This document shows positions 40,401 to 53,139 of a DNA stretch of 64,000 nucleotides, piece by piece (positions within the stretch are counted from its first letter, which is position 1; the number at the start of each line of letters is the position of its first letter). The stretch spans positions 1,844,501 through 1,908,500 of the forward strand of contig JAQGDQ010000002.1 in NCBI GenBank assembly GCA_030141605.1, given 5' to 3'. The stretch comes from Tubiluchus corallicola (Eukaryota > Priapulida > Priapulimorpha > Priapulimorphida > Tubiluchidae). The notes below the pieces were generated by a model. The model was not told the DNA's origin and searched no databases. It worked only from the letters and a program-made list of their open reading frames with translations. The position numbers and the translations under genes are program-made.

Positions 40401-40735
40401 CTCCCATTATTGTATTTTTATTCTTGCTGCGTAATTCAATGAAAAGTGATTCTATGTCTGGATCATTGATGTGGCATAGGTCTTTTCTCACTGTATAAGG
40501 TATGTCTTTCCTTATAAGCAAGCCGACTCCGCCACCAGATTTGTGTTTACGATTTATACATTCAAATTCATATCCAGGCAGGAAAATGGTTACTCCTGAA
40601 TCATCTTGGAGCCATGTTTCTGATAAGGCAATAATTGAAAAACTTATAGTTAATGATTCTAAATATACATTTAAATAATCAAAATTAGCTTTTAGGCTAC
40701 GAATATTAACATGGATCATAGACAGTGGTGTATTG
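37470..40735 (-). mobile_element. CR1/L2-like non-LTR retrotransposon, nearly intact ORF2
   Basis: Minus-strand ORF2 in two overlapping frames (40719-38686 and 38756-37893). An apurinic-type endonuclease comes first (ALSETWL, GGGVGLLIR, VIYRPPGE, LGDYNIN, DHLPIF). Reverse transcriptase follows (NNYRPVSLLPFISKILEKV, GFRKGSSTEIAL, DLSKAFDTVNHDILLNKL, GVPQGSVLGPLL, FADDTSIFF). The CR1-type thumb includes LNYCTTLWGFTYTTNLECLR. The only break seen is a frameshift at a run of nine T (38688-38696), right after the FADD motif. The 3' UTR is about 400 bp and ends in a short tandem tail (ACTCTTTAAAAA units, 37478-37500). No ORF1 or clear 5' UTR is visible above 40735, so the copy is probably 5'-truncated. 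Confidence 0.9.
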
Positions 40736-41214
40736 AAACAACATTACATTAGAATTACAACATTACAACAACACAACAACACATACAACATTAATATACA
40801 CATCAAGCACGCATGGTGTTAAGTGATTTTAAAACTGTGATCTTAAAACAGAAGAAAATCATCCGATTACAATAAGTTTAAAAATTCGACTTGAAATTTT
40901 ATACCACTTACATACTGTATTTTTTGCATACAGGGCTTGCGTGGGCAGTAACACTGTGTAAACCGTTAGACGCAGTCATTTTGGCGATAGATCATTTGAA
41001 AACAAGTTTAGATAACACCGAGTAAAGCTCGAAGCAATAATCAGAGCATTCGTAGCGCATGCATCCCTAACTAAGTGAAAGTTTAAATAACTGTATTTTG
41101 TCCACAAGATTAAAAATACGTTTTTTGGTTAGGGAGTGGTACACCCTGGATATGAGCTAACGACATTTTACCATTTGATGAAAACAGGTTAAGAGGAATA
41201 CCAAAATTACTGTA

Positions 41215-41340
41215 TAAGACAATGCAGACCAGCTAGCATTGATCGAGATGTTGGCACAACATTGATCCAATGTCATTTGTAAAGGCGGGCCAACATTAAC
41301 CAGCAGTTTGCCCACCGATTCCAATGTTGGACCAGTTTAT
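41215..41340. mobile_element. Possible MITE end with CCAACATT-type repeats
   Basis: Short alternating motifs (GATGTTGGCACAACATTGAT, GGGCCAACATT, CCAATGTTGGACC) resemble end sequences of invertebrate MITEs. No clear boundaries or target duplication were found. Confidence 0.25.
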
Positions 41341-41794
41341 CAAAGTGCCGAACAAGTTTTGGGTGGAGTTTTTTGTTTATTTTAATAATCAAAAAAAGCA
41401 TGTATTGCTAAAAACATTCGACATTTTTATGCAGGTGGAAAAAAACACAAACATGCAGCAGATAAAAACACATTTGGGGACAGAGAAGTATGAAATCGCT
41501 ACCCACAGTCATATAAGAGAGTGGTACACAACAGATCGAAACAGAAACTATACAATTTATAGAGTTACTCTGGTGCCGATAGGAAAAATTTACACTATAA
41601 TGGAGCTATGCTACATTTTGTCCAGCAAAAAACTAGATGCTGCTACGCTACAGCTTCTCAGAACAACTTCCGACCCCTGTTCTGATCTTAGTGACGCGAT
41701 AAAATTATTATTGATGATTGATAATGATATCGGTTGGATAAATATTATAATGAATATTCAATTCATCCTCAAGACTGACCTAACTGATTATTAG
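41324..41794 (+). CDS. Unrecognised ORF in the ALDH6A1-LIN52 spacer
   Basis: 156 codons, long for DNA this AT-rich. No domain was recognised. It is mixed in composition rather than low-complexity (for example KTHLGTEKYEIATHSHIREW, then YRVTLVPIGKIYTIMELCYI). The first few codons overlap the CCAATGTTGGACC repeat motif, so the true start may be internal, near MQVEKNT. It ends 156 bp before the LIN52 ATG. It could be a remnant of a transposon protein, a lineage-specific gene, or a chance frame. Confidence 0.25.
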   Translation: MLDQFIKVPNKFWVEFFVYFNNQKKHVLLKTFDIFMQVEKNTNMQQIKTHLGTEKYEIATHSHIREWYTTDRNRNYTIYRVTLVPIGKIYTIMELCYILSSKKLDAATLQLLRTTSDPCSDLSDAIKLLLMIDNDIGWINIIMNIQFILKTDLTDY

Positions 41795-41950
41795 AGAATA
41801 TAATATCGGGCCTTAATATCGGCTATGCTTAACCATTTTCAACAAAGACAGGAGCTGGTGTTTAGGGCAACAAGGGCGTCATAAATTTCTGTTACGCACG
41901 GTCATTCGGCAATATAAGGATATTGCAAAGTAAATGGGAAATGAGAAAGT

Positions 41951-44900
41951 ATGGCGAACGCTAATGCGGGTAAATCAATTTTTGTTTTGTTAATAATTTA
42001 TTTTTAAAGTTTTCTGCTGTAATGTGTACTATAGGAAATGCACACCGAATAAGTTATCAGTAACTTTTGTTTACTTTGTATGTGATTTGATTACAGTTTT
42101 TGCAAAAGTGCAATTAGATTTAGCCTGCCCATGCCCTCACTGTTTTCCAGGTTTTCACCCAGGCGGCACAGGTTCAATTCCAGGTGTTGAGAACTTGCTC
42201 CTTTATGACGTGGATATACAGGAGCCTGATAGAAATATTAGAATAGCCGCTGTGAATCGCCTGTTACTAGCCCTCCACTGAATTCTTTTAAAGTTTTATT
42301 AATTACCCCATTTTTGACCAAAGTAGGTCTCATCGTATTTAAAAAGTGATGACAATTGATTTAGTTCAAATTGGTAATTTTCTCACTGAGGATACCAAAG
42401 CTGTTTTCTGATTGTTGGAGATTGTAAGGTTTCTTTAAGGCAGTGGCTAAAGGTATGGACCCGTACTCGTCTTTTCTGCAGTACCGAATATGGATCCGTA
42501 TTCATAGCTATTTCTACAACAAATACGGAACCGTGCTTTTTGTGACATTTAGTGATTACAAAACATAACGGATTTTGAAAATTTTTACGTCATACGGCGT
42601 TTGACCATGTGCCCTGCACATATTTGAAAAGTACATGCCCACTTCATGAAAGTGGTTTTTCTTCGATACCATTTTTCTTCATGATATAATAGTTACACTG
42701 CAAGAGTTTAAATCTTAGAGTGTTATGAATTTCTTAGAGTGTTGTAATATGATGACCTACCAGGTACTAGTCAGTATTTTTTCTATAGAGTGTTGTGAAT
42801 AACCTATAAACTGTATTTTTCCTTAGTTTGGGTTGTGATTTATTGACTTGTCGAACATAGCAGAATTTTTTAGTCTTTATGTGATATACAGTAAGTGCAA
42901 TTTATAAGAGCTGCTAAACTGTTACATGTACCTGTTGCCAAATAATTTATGCTGTAAATATGATAGCGTGCCAGTATTACTTGCTTGATTTATTATTTTG
43001 TTTGTCATTGTAAACATTTAAAGCATCTTTATGTAAGCCAGGTCCCATATTAATTAGTTATTTTATTAATTTGTTTATCAAAGCTGTACTACGATCAATA
43101 TACTGCCATATTCCAACTCCATTTTTGTAGTGCTTTGTACGTCATTTCTATTAAAACATAAAAAGGCCATTTTACAAATTTGCATTTAACTGAAGGCTGC
43201 AATAAGTATAATTACGTTCGATTGTCTCATTAATCCACTTTAATTCGAGTTAAAACATCAAGTTAACTGCACTCAATCAGTCTAATAAACTTGTTTATAA
43301 TCTGTAATGAATTGCCTATTTTTACATTATTAATTCTGCAGTTCTAAACTTTATTGAACACAAAATCATGCTGTAAATAAATCTAGTTTGGTAAATTAAC
43401 TAATTTATACGGCATTCTATCAAACTGATAGATTGAGATTAATTAAACTAAAATGATCAGTTCATAATGCTTCAAAATAATACAAAAATGATGTATTTAC
43501 TTAGTATTTACTATTTTGTATTACGCAAATCTAGTATTTACCAATATATATAACAAAATGTACCACTATCACTGCGAAAAGCTACTTTGTCACTACCAAG
43601 GTAAAGAAGCCTATTAACGTCTACTAACTAACTCGCTTGCCCAGGTAAAAACAGATATGCACAGGTGAGTGACCGTGGTCACGTGACCCACTAGATACTT
43701 GAGAAAATTCTCTACAAAAGTATTTTTATGTTATGTAAATAGCAACAACTTAAATACAGATAAATACATGTCATGCTAATTAAGTAATGTCAATTGTGTA
43801 AATAGTGTAAATGTAATGAGTATAAAATTTATGTGATGTAAAGTGTGTTTTGTTAATTGTGTCATGTCAAATGTATATACAGTGTAAATGTCATGTAAAG
43901 TTTAATGTACTTTTTCATATTGTTTTGTAAAAATATTATAATACCGTGCTTGTAAATATGCCTGTTTATTATAAATAATTAGACCTTAGTTTTGCACTTT
44001 AGTTTTTTTTGTCTGCACTGGACGCATTTGTCTTGAACAGTGTTGTTATTTTAACATTACGCTGAGGCTTACTCAATTTTATTGTAATGAGTGAACATTT
44101 TAATGACACATAAAGAATTTATATATATGTGTGTTTGTGTGTGTAGTGTGAAGGGCATGATATGGTTGAATGATGTACTGTGTACATCGTGCTGTGTGCG
44201 TTGTCGTTGAAGGTTTACAAGCAAAATTGTGGTCTGGCTAGCAATTTATTATTGATTCACGATTATATCTTCCTTGCTTCACATTAAGAAACAGTTTTCA
44301 ACAGTAGGGTACACAAACCAAGCCTAGTAAATTTTTTTACCCACATTTTTGCGGATATGAGGATATTCAATTTCACTCAATCCACTGATTTTGTGGATGC
44401 AGATATTTACAGTTGCGGATAAACAAGAAAGTGATATCCGCCAATCTCTGAGTCACTGTCTTTCTTTAAATTAATTGGAGAGTGAGTCCTTACATTCAGC
44501 GATAGTTTGACATCAAATAAGCTATCAGAGCTGATGTAACATTCTCTACCTGTGTTACAATAGATGAGCTGACTTGACTGAGGCTGAGTATTGTAACAGA
44601 TTGCTCTATACATTACACATTTTTTTGCAATTTGGGCATGAAGTCTAATATTTTATCCATTTCATTAAAAATCAATTTATTTTAGCTAACCACTGATAAA
44701 AAATTTCATTTTATTATCTGCTGTTTTTTGTCCTGGCTTTTCTTTTTCACTGTGGAATAACAACAGCAAGTGCCATTTATTATACCTTTATTATGTGATG
44801 TTGTGCCTAGGAAAGTCACTGGCGAAGGCAGCTGTACTCATTGGTGCACATGGATAAATCACACAATAGGGGTTGAACCAACCAACTGCACTGCAGCAGT

Positions 44901-47900
44901 TACATGGAAGTTGCTACTTAATAGCATTTTCGTTTGCTGATGATTGGGCAAAAGCAATATTAAAATTAGCCTGTTAGTCATTGCTAACTAAAAAAGTTTC
45001 ATCCATTGGGCTTATATCATGTATTATTTTGTGAATGTCATTTTTTGCAAGTTGGTAAGCCTAAACTACAATGCTGCTGTGCTTCCAACTTGTCATATTT
45101 TCTTCATACCTCTCTTTTTCCAGCCACTTCGACATATATTTTTTCCAGAGTATTTAACATTTTTGCTTGTATGTCATTTCATTTGCCTGGGACAGCATCC
45201 ATTGTAACTTTTGCAAGCCACAAGTGCAAGTAGTAAACCAAGGACCCTGTTGTGTGTCTTCAAACTTTGTGAAATCTGCCTTGCCAACATTTATAATTTT
45301 TATAACTTTTTTAAGAATCAACTGGATAGTGAAGCTTTGTGAAGCTTTACTTTTTCAAACCAGCTTGTAAGATTTACAAAATTTTCGTGATTTTTTTTTG
45401 TCCCAATGCTTAGCTTTTATTGTTGTTGTTTATTGAGTATGTTTTACAGTAAATTTTGTTTTTGTAGAAGCTGATATAGAGCAATCCTTGCTCAGTTTTG
45501 AAACTCTTGACCGATCATCACCAGATTTATGGCCAGAAAAAAGTAAGTTTCATATTTTAACTTTGAAACACAGGTAAACATTTTAATACATGAAAATGTC
45601 ATGATTACAACTTCGTGCACATTTATCATTTTTTCACAAAGTACATACAGTTAGATTTAAAAGTAGCTAGATTTTGACTGTCTCTTTGTACCATATACTT
45701 ACTTTAAACTATTTTTCAGTTCCCGGAGTATCGGAGTTCGTAGCAGCACATAGCGTAAGTACCACAAAGAAAGTCACGTGGCATGAGGTCCAGTTCTGTG
45801 ACCTGCATGGAAATTCAGTTGTAAGAAAATAACTAGCAAAAATCCAGGAGACACTTTTTTTATATTATACATATATTAAACTTATGGCTTTCAGGTTTTG
45901 ACTTTGAAAGAGAGAAGGCATTTGTAATACTACTGCTGTAAAATTTGTTTGTTTTTCATTTTTATTTTATACATATTGTGAAAATATGGTTTTCAGTATT
46001 TGGCATTGAAAGAGCTGAAGCATTTCGTATATTACTGCTGTAAAAATTTGTTTGTTTTTTTATTTGCACAGCCAATCTCAGATGAGCTTTCTTCGCCAAA
46101 GTGGTTGCAAGACCTGGATGATGAAGACGTGGAAATGTTAAAAGGTTGTTATTTTCGTTTTTTTATGCAAAGAAATCTAATTTCAACTATATTGTATCAG
46201 CTTATGAGTACCTGTCCCTGTCATTTTTTCACTTACCTACTACACATGTTACAGCCATTGTATTTCATATATTTTTTTTTGAAATCACATGGCAGTTAAA
46301 TTTGAACATTTTACAAGTGCGTTTTCTTGATAACTTTGGGTCATTCGAATTTTATTATTTGCTGGCACGGTTGAAGTAACTCTTATTGTTATTTTTGATA
46401 ATAAGGCTGTTTTGAGGTAGTTGATTTTGCATTTGAATTTCTCTAATCTCTTTTCTCAGCTATTTTTAGCACCTTAAAATTGATTTACATGGAAAATTAT
46501 CAGATCTCTTACACTATGCAACATGGCAATATATTAGTGATAATGTGTTGCGTCTATGTATAAAAATCTCCTTTTTTCCAGAATTTGGTAGTTTGACACC
46601 AGCTGGATTAATTGACAAAGTCAAGCAATTACAAAACCTTGCTTATCAACTTGGACTTGAAGAAGGTATATTAGTACAATAAAATGTTGAAGTTTCAAGT
46701 GTTTAAGATGTTGGACAACTTTTGAAAATGCTGGAATAACACATTCAAGATTTTCTTGTATAAGCATCACTTTTGTCGGACAAAGTATGTACAATGTTTT
46801 ATTTACAGACAGAAATTTTAAGTAAATTATATAAGAATTTTTTGTAAGTTATATAAGAACGTTTACAAAAGATCACATTTCGCATTTCTTAAACATAGTG
46901 CTTATGCAAGGGATGTACTGTAGAAATAAAAGTTTGGCCATGAGAGTAATTTTAATTTTTTCGTACTTAGGTGCAGACTGAAATTTTTGCTGTCTTTTGC
47001 TGGCACTAATACTGCTTTCAAAAATTATATTAAGGCCTGTTTTACATGACAAAGTAAAGCACAGATCCATTCCCAATTTTCCTATGTTCACTTAATTCTT
47101 TTAGACACTTGTAGCTTAATGGGCAGGCATAGTGATTCATTTTTCTTCTTGCCACAAATTGTGTGTGTCATATAATTTTTATTGCTTTTTAAAATTGTTT
47201 GTTTGAGATCTCATAATTAATTGCTAGCCAAAAACAGTACTCACCTATTTAGGTAAGCAAGTTTAAAATGTTTTTTTAATTTGAATTTACTTCAAGTTTT
47301 GTCCTGAATAGTTGTAAAAAAAAATTCATTTTTCAAGGTTTCATATTAATTATTAGTCCATAAGCACCAAAACTATCATGTTTTTCACTTGAATCTTTGC
47401 ATTGCAATTGTAATTTCAGTGCAGCTTTCTGTGATTTTGCAAACCACTTGAAAAGATACAGCCATCAGAAAAATACAAGGGCCTTATTACTTCATAACTT
47501 ACCAAATGAGAGAAGGACAGATACATGGTGTATTACACCATCCAACACATGTGAATTTTTGAGACTGCATCCCTAAATAATCATAAAAAGTCAGTGATGG
47601 AAATGTTGTAAGATCGTTGTAACCTTCTGCCTAGTGTGATAATGTAGTTCTTCAAAAATAGATAAACTGATATCACAGTTAACAAAAGATAACTGTGCGT
47701 AAATCCATTGAAACTATTTTGAAATATAAATTGTAAGACCTTATCACAACTACTGATATTTTCTGAACTATAAAATTTCCATAATAATATTAATCTGGCA
47801 ATGGTATGCCTATATGTAATTATAAAGTCCTTTTTCTCACACTTTGTTTGTATTTTTTTCAGCTAGGGAAATGACAAGGGGGAAGTTTTTGAACATTTTG

Positions 47901-47918
47901 GAAACAAAGAAAAAGTAG
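41951..47918 (+). CDS. LIN52: LIN52, MuvB core / DREAM complex subunit
   Basis: Six coding exons in phase: 41951-41969, 45468-45542, 45720-45754, 46072-46144, 46582-46665 and 47863-47918, giving 113 aa (human 116). The 19-bp first exon encodes MANANA plus one base. Conserved landmarks: LLSFETL (residues 14-20), matching the LxSxExL pocket-protein motif; LDRSSPDLWPE, with Ser24-Pro25 matching the DYRK1A-phosphorylated Ser28 of human; SSPKWL; MLKEFGSLT; KVKQLQNLAYQLGLEEAREM; and RGKFLNILETKKK at the C-terminus. Known role: nuclear MuvB subunit that, when Ser28 is phosphorylated, docks p107/p130 to form the DREAM repressor of cell-cycle genes, and joins B-MYB in proliferating cells. Both switch elements are conserved. 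Confidence 0.97.
41970..45467 (+). other. LIN52 intron 1 (3.5 kb)
   Basis: AT-rich, with no further exon recognised. A perfect 12-bp palindrome GGTCACGTGACC (E-box) lies at 43677-43688. A tRNA-promoter-like B box at about 42170 has no matching A box. Confidence 0.6.
45885..46066 (+). repeat. Imperfect ~100-bp tandem duplication in LIN52 intron 3
   Basis: Each unit has a TTTCAG acceptor-like site, then TTTGAAAGAG or TTGAAAGAG, then GCATTT.GTA.TA.TACTGCTG and TAAAA..TTTGTTTGTTT. The second unit abuts the real acceptor of exon 4 at 46071. Confidence 0.6.
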
Positions 47919-48369
47919 CAACCTGTACAAAACGTTTTAGTGTACAAAGTTAAGATTTTTTCTGTAATTTTTTCACTCAAAAGTGACTCAGTTTAAGATT
48001 ACGTTGAGAATTGGTTTCTGTGTAAAGTATGTTTTAACATTTCTTCGCGGGTGATTGCAAAAGCTGTATAAATACACAAAACATTTATAAACTTTTTTAT
48101 GTGTGCTTAAACAGTAGGTTTTTGCAGTAACACTTTAGTGAACACTTGTTAATAATTATTTATAGGATCTCACTTGTTTTTATATACATATTAACAATTT
48201 TGCTAACAGATTGTTGTTTCCATATGATGGTTTCTAAATGATAGTCAGTGGTAACCAGGGATGAGCCGATATGGGAACCTGTGTCCTGATCCAAAATCAG
48301 ACCAGATATAATGGTGTTATATCTACTGCAACAATACCTGCTGTTTATGATGTAATTGTGAATAGTCAA

Positions 48370-48375
48370 AATAAA
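48370..48375 (+). terminator. Candidate LIN52 poly(A) signal
   Basis: AATAAA about 450 bp after the LIN52 stop; the first clear hexamer downstream on the plus strand. Confidence 0.4.
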
Positions 48376-48399
48376 ATATAATCGTGACGTTTTTGGCCT

Positions 48400-50440
48400 A
48401 TTGTAAAGTACTAATTGTGCACTAGTTTTCTGTACTTGTGATGTTTATAGCTATTGTTTGATGAAGAATACTTTTAGTTTATGTTTTTTAGGATCAGCTT
48501 CAGATAATTTACTCAGTGCCATATTTCAATTACGATTGCAATAGGGCTTTTAATCGCGCATAAAATTAACTTTCGGTGAAAAAACTAGCTTGTAGAATTG
48601 TAGACACGAAAGAAACGTGATAGCTTGGTATCTGCATAACAGGTACAGATCTTGAAGTTGAAAATATTTGTTGAAACCATCTAGGAAGCAGTAAGTGCAT
48701 TACAGGGCTATAGTTTTAGATGAATTTGCTTTTAATTCTAGATTTATTGCTATAGGACTGATAGGGTATTATGATAGGACTGATTATTTTATGGACAAAA
48801 ACCCACTTTGTCAGATTTATATTTTGTCCCATTGCAGGCAAATTTTAGAACCGTTCCATCTTTCACAGACACAGCTGGTCATAGACGCCATTATTGGTGA
48901 TGTATAAAGAAATACTTCTTCATGCTTCTTCTATGATTTTTAGTGCCTCATTTTACTTCAGTAATAATGGCGTATGAAATGCTCGTGTTACTCTTACATT
49001 GCTTTTCATATGTTTTTGTTTGAGCCAATGATTGTTCTTAGAATACTTTCAAAATTATTAGTTCTGAAGTTTAAGGAATTTTGGCCCAACCTGTTGTTCC
49101 CCCCAAGGGCATATTAACCAATATTCTATCTAGGCAATGGCCTAGAGCGTCATATTTTAGAAAAAATTCTTATACTCCTCGGGAAATGTGTATACATGTA
49201 CTTTCATATTCATTTAGTGGGCACATTTTGTAACACGCCACAGGCAGTTACTCAGCAGAGCTTTATATAAGTGCCACAAATGATCACAAACTGTGATCAG
49301 GTGCAACGTATTACACAATAAGCAGTTATGCAGCCTGCTTGAATATTAACAACATAGAACTATGTTAATAGTGTTTCTAATGCACCACAAGCAATATGCG
49401 GCTCTTTTCTTTTTAAAAAGCCTTTACGTGGGAAATTCATGCATTATTGGTGATTACTAGTAGATCTAATACCATTTGTCACATTGTAGTGTCATCTGTT
49501 TTATATTTCAGACTGTGAAAAATGCTTTTGCTAGTTTATATTATCGTCATTATCATGAATTATTCTGAGCTGAAATTTTATAAATACTTTCAGGTGATCG
49601 ATTATTTTTCGTATTGGTTCTGTTAATGCTTTTTGTTCTTTGTAATTACGTTTATTACAATTAATGAAATGAAAATGATGTTTGTATTCAGAATAAAAAT
49701 TGTTCACTATTGACATTGTGTCTGTAGCACCATTTAACTTTTATTTGTTGTCTGCTTATTAAGTTCATCAGGAATCATTACTTCGGAATAGTGGGAAAAG
49801 CGATAAGTTTGATTCTATAATTTCATGAATTATAAGATTGAAATCACAAACTTTATAAGTGTCAGCAGAAAAAGATGAAAAAATAAACGTCCACGTACTT
49901 TCTTTCCGCTGCACTAGATGGGGCGATGTGATTAAGTAGGAAACGATCGTTGTACCCTGATCAGAAATCTGTCGTACAAGTCTCTTCCCGTACGTTTGTA
50001 CACGAATATCTGTATTAGGTCGGAGCTTGCACAATTAAACTAACAAATACTAGCGTAAAATGAGTTTAATAACCCTATTTCAGTTAACAAAGAAATAGAG
50101 TTTAAAAGCTAAGCACATTAGTTTGAGCCACTGCAGTTTATCAAGCAAATATTGATGGTCTAATGACATGGAAAATGTTTAAATTAACGTCTTATTATTT
50201 TTACGGTAAAAAGTTGGGGTAAGCGACATAGTGTAAATGCATTCTCAATTGAAATAAAAAAGTTTTAAATAACCTAAATTTCTTCTTTGAATTTGTTCAA
50301 AATGGTCGAAAACTGGCCTTGTAATAAAAAAAATAAAATTGACCCGTAGACGACCCCGTTTTCAAATTACAATTAAAATTTATAAACAATGATTGTATAA
50401 ACTGGCTTCTTCCCAGTCACTAAAAATTCTTGGAAAACCC
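48400..50440. other. Intergenic DNA
   Basis: AT-rich, with no recognised gene, repeat or element. Confidence 0.5.
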
Positions 50441-50665
50441 GCGCTTATAATCACGTGACCACTGATGTCATTTTTTAGCCAATCACTTGCGCACTGCGCA
50501 GTAAACCACAGCTGTATTTACAAAAACTTCTGTGATAGAAAAAGTTGAGACAATTGCAGTTCCCAGTGATTATTACAAAATTTAAAGTTTTTCGTCAATG
50601 GTATAGAAGAAGCTTAAAGTATGTGTCAGGAAAAGTGAAAAAATCGGGCATTTTATCTTGCAAAC
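50441..50665 (+). promoter_or_regulatory. Candidate promoter and non-coding first exon
   Basis: Within 60 bp lie TCACGTGACC (E-box, 50451-50460), CCAAT (50479-50483) and TGCGCACTGCGCA (NRF1-like, 50488-50500). About 165 bp downstream is a consensus donor, AAAC|GTAAGT (donor at 50666). ATGs between are followed quickly by stops. This suits a distal promoter with an untranslated exon for the gene whose coding exon starts at 53675 (inference). Confidence 0.4.
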
Positions 50666-50671
50666 GTAAGT

Positions 50672-52772
50672 ATTTATAATTGCTTATTGCTTAATTAAGT
50701 TCAGCTAGTTGATTAATTTCGTTGTTAGATATAGCTAATTGTTATTAATTGGTATTACCTGACCGCAGTAGTTGAACACATAATTTTACAAGTTCAGGGA
50801 CAAATTTTCGCGTCCTTGGGTAGCTCTGTTGTGTTTCCTAAATGTATTAATTTTTTGCCCATTGGTCTCAAAGTTCATAGATTTTCCCTGCCAATGACCT
50901 TTGCTTATAGCGGCTTCGTGTTTATATGACTACATGACAGCACTTCATGACGAGCAATGCCAAGGTGAAAGTGCGCTATCACACAGAGCTAATCTCTGCC
51001 AGTATTAAATCATTACTAAAAATTATAGAAAACCATTAAAAATATTATGTGAATCTAATCTAATCTCACCTGCCATTATAAACGGGGTGACGCCACGCCC
51101 TGATTTATGGCGCAAAAGCGAAAGTGTGTAGAATATTCGTGTTACTACTTGATTACGTGTTTTTGGCTCGGGTTCAACAAGCTGCCATCCAAACACACTG
51201 CATCACGTGTGCACGCGGTCACGTGACACTGCAGTGCTATGGTACTGCAAGGCATAAATAATGTACATGCACTTAGGATAAATAGTCACGGTCAACCGTG
51301 GGCATAGAAGTATTGATGTCAGCACCGCTTCCAGCGCGCCGCTACCACCTCTAACTGCTTGTTTCAAAAAAATTGTTTTCTTTAAAGCCGTTACGAAGTG
51401 ACATTCACTTTCCTTGTCACGTTTGTTGTAATTTGGTAGTAATAACAAAACACGTGTCTCTCAGTATAGCAGAATGAAACATTTAGCATAAATGCATAAA
51501 TTATCATACATTATGCATGTGTTTAACAGTTTGCATTGTCTAATATGATTTCGTATTCCTGATACAAGTACCTGAATAAGCAGATTCTGAGGGCTGCCAC
51601 TTATCGTGCTTTGTATTTGCGATAATTGCAAATTTATGAAAAATTCATATTTTGGTTTAAATTTGCATAAATAATAAAGGTGTCTGTCAAACTGTTAATT
51701 TATTTCTGAAGTTAGCCTCTGATTAAGTAGTGTGCGCATTTTCTTTTAAAATAAATAAATCGATTTAGGGCTTTAAAATATAATATTACGGCTTTAACAA
51801 ATTTGACGCTAATTATGCTATATCTTTGCGGGAGGAATGTTTATATTTAAATAAGCGTCCGGTAAAGAAAGCTAAACGTAATCTAGGGCTGCTGGGCTTG
51901 AAAAACATGTGACATTGTAATTACCGTGAACCAGATTGACATTTCATCTTTCAAGAGTTTGGTTGTTCAACAAGGAAGATGAAACACCCATTTATCAAAT
52001 AAACAAGATCTGCAATAAGACATAACAAAGACGCCGCGCGTAAGATTCATCATAAAGCAATGTACATGATAAGTGTTGGCTTGTCTTGCGGTTGCCATTT
52101 TACAGATTTGTAAGACAATTTAGGTTTCCTAAAATTTGTAATTCCTTATGTAATCCATTTTAGGCTATGTATTAATTATTGTGGTCAAGGAAACGTTTGT
52201 AAATGCGAATGATACGATATAATGCACAATATCTTGCATGCCTAGTTACTGCAGGCATTTGTTGCCATAATTTAAGTCTATAATGTTAATGGCAAAGGAA
52301 ATTTCGATCGATTTTATTTTGCACAAAGATCATGTGGTAGTGTTTTAATTCCAAATATTTTGATTTTCGTTACATCAAGATCTTTGAAACCATCACATGG
52401 CTTGCATCATATAAAGTAATCATCCATCCAGGCCTCTAGAGGCCGCGCCCTGTCCTTGCAAAGGCACATGTCTTTAAATGAACTGCTCCAATGTTTTAAT
52501 GTTCCCAGAAAATAAGACAAATATAGATAAATTATTTTAAAACTTGAAATAATCATTGTAACTCTTTATAAGGTTAAACACTTATTATCATTTTATCAAA
52601 GTTTTTAGTTATTCCTGCATATCAATTTTTTTCTGCGAAGTGTCATTTTCCATTCAAATTAACATAAAAAATTAACTTTATCCGTAATAGTCGTATACCA
52701 ACTGCGAATTGAATATCTGAATCAAAAAAGTCACTCGGGAAGCCCAAAATGTACTGAGGTCGTTTTATAGGT
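50672..52772. other. Intergenic DNA or 5' intron
   Basis: No coding exon. A paired E-box lies at 51204-51227 (CACGTG, then GTCACGTGAC) and another at 51451-51456. Confidence 0.4.
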
Positions 52773-52984
52773 AATGTCCTTTTGACATTGAAGACAACCT
52801 TGTAGTTTGTTGATGTGATTTTAATGAAGTTGAACACAAGTAACGCTGCTCTGTTGACAATAGAAGGCTGTCTACTACAATGTCCTTTTGACATTGAAGA
52901 CAGCCTTGTAGTTTGTTGGTGTGCCACCAATGAAGTTGAACACAAGTAACGCTGCTCTATTGACAATAGGAGGCTGTCTACATA
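52773..52984. repeat. 106-bp tandem duplication
   Basis: Two head-to-tail units (starting at 52773 and 52879) are about 90% identical. Each runs from AATGTCCTTTTGACATTGAA to GGCTGTCTAC. In the second unit AGACAGCCT near the start mirrors AGGCTGTCT at the end, so each unit could fold back or be a tiny inverted-repeat element. Confidence 0.8.
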
Positions 52985-53139
52985 TTGTCATTTTTCAACA
53001 ACCCAGTTTGTCATTCTTATTTTTAATACCCATTATGAGACAGTGTCAAGAAAAAACGCGACAGACGGCAATTTTTAATCAGTGTTTATAAGCAGGGTAT
53101 GATCTCATTAACCCAGGTGCGCTTTGCTCAGAAACGATG

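Noticed and set aside
42120-42200. tRNA or tRNA-SINE (B box-like GGTTCAATTCC)
   Set aside because: No matching A box at the right distance and no cloverleaf could be folded.
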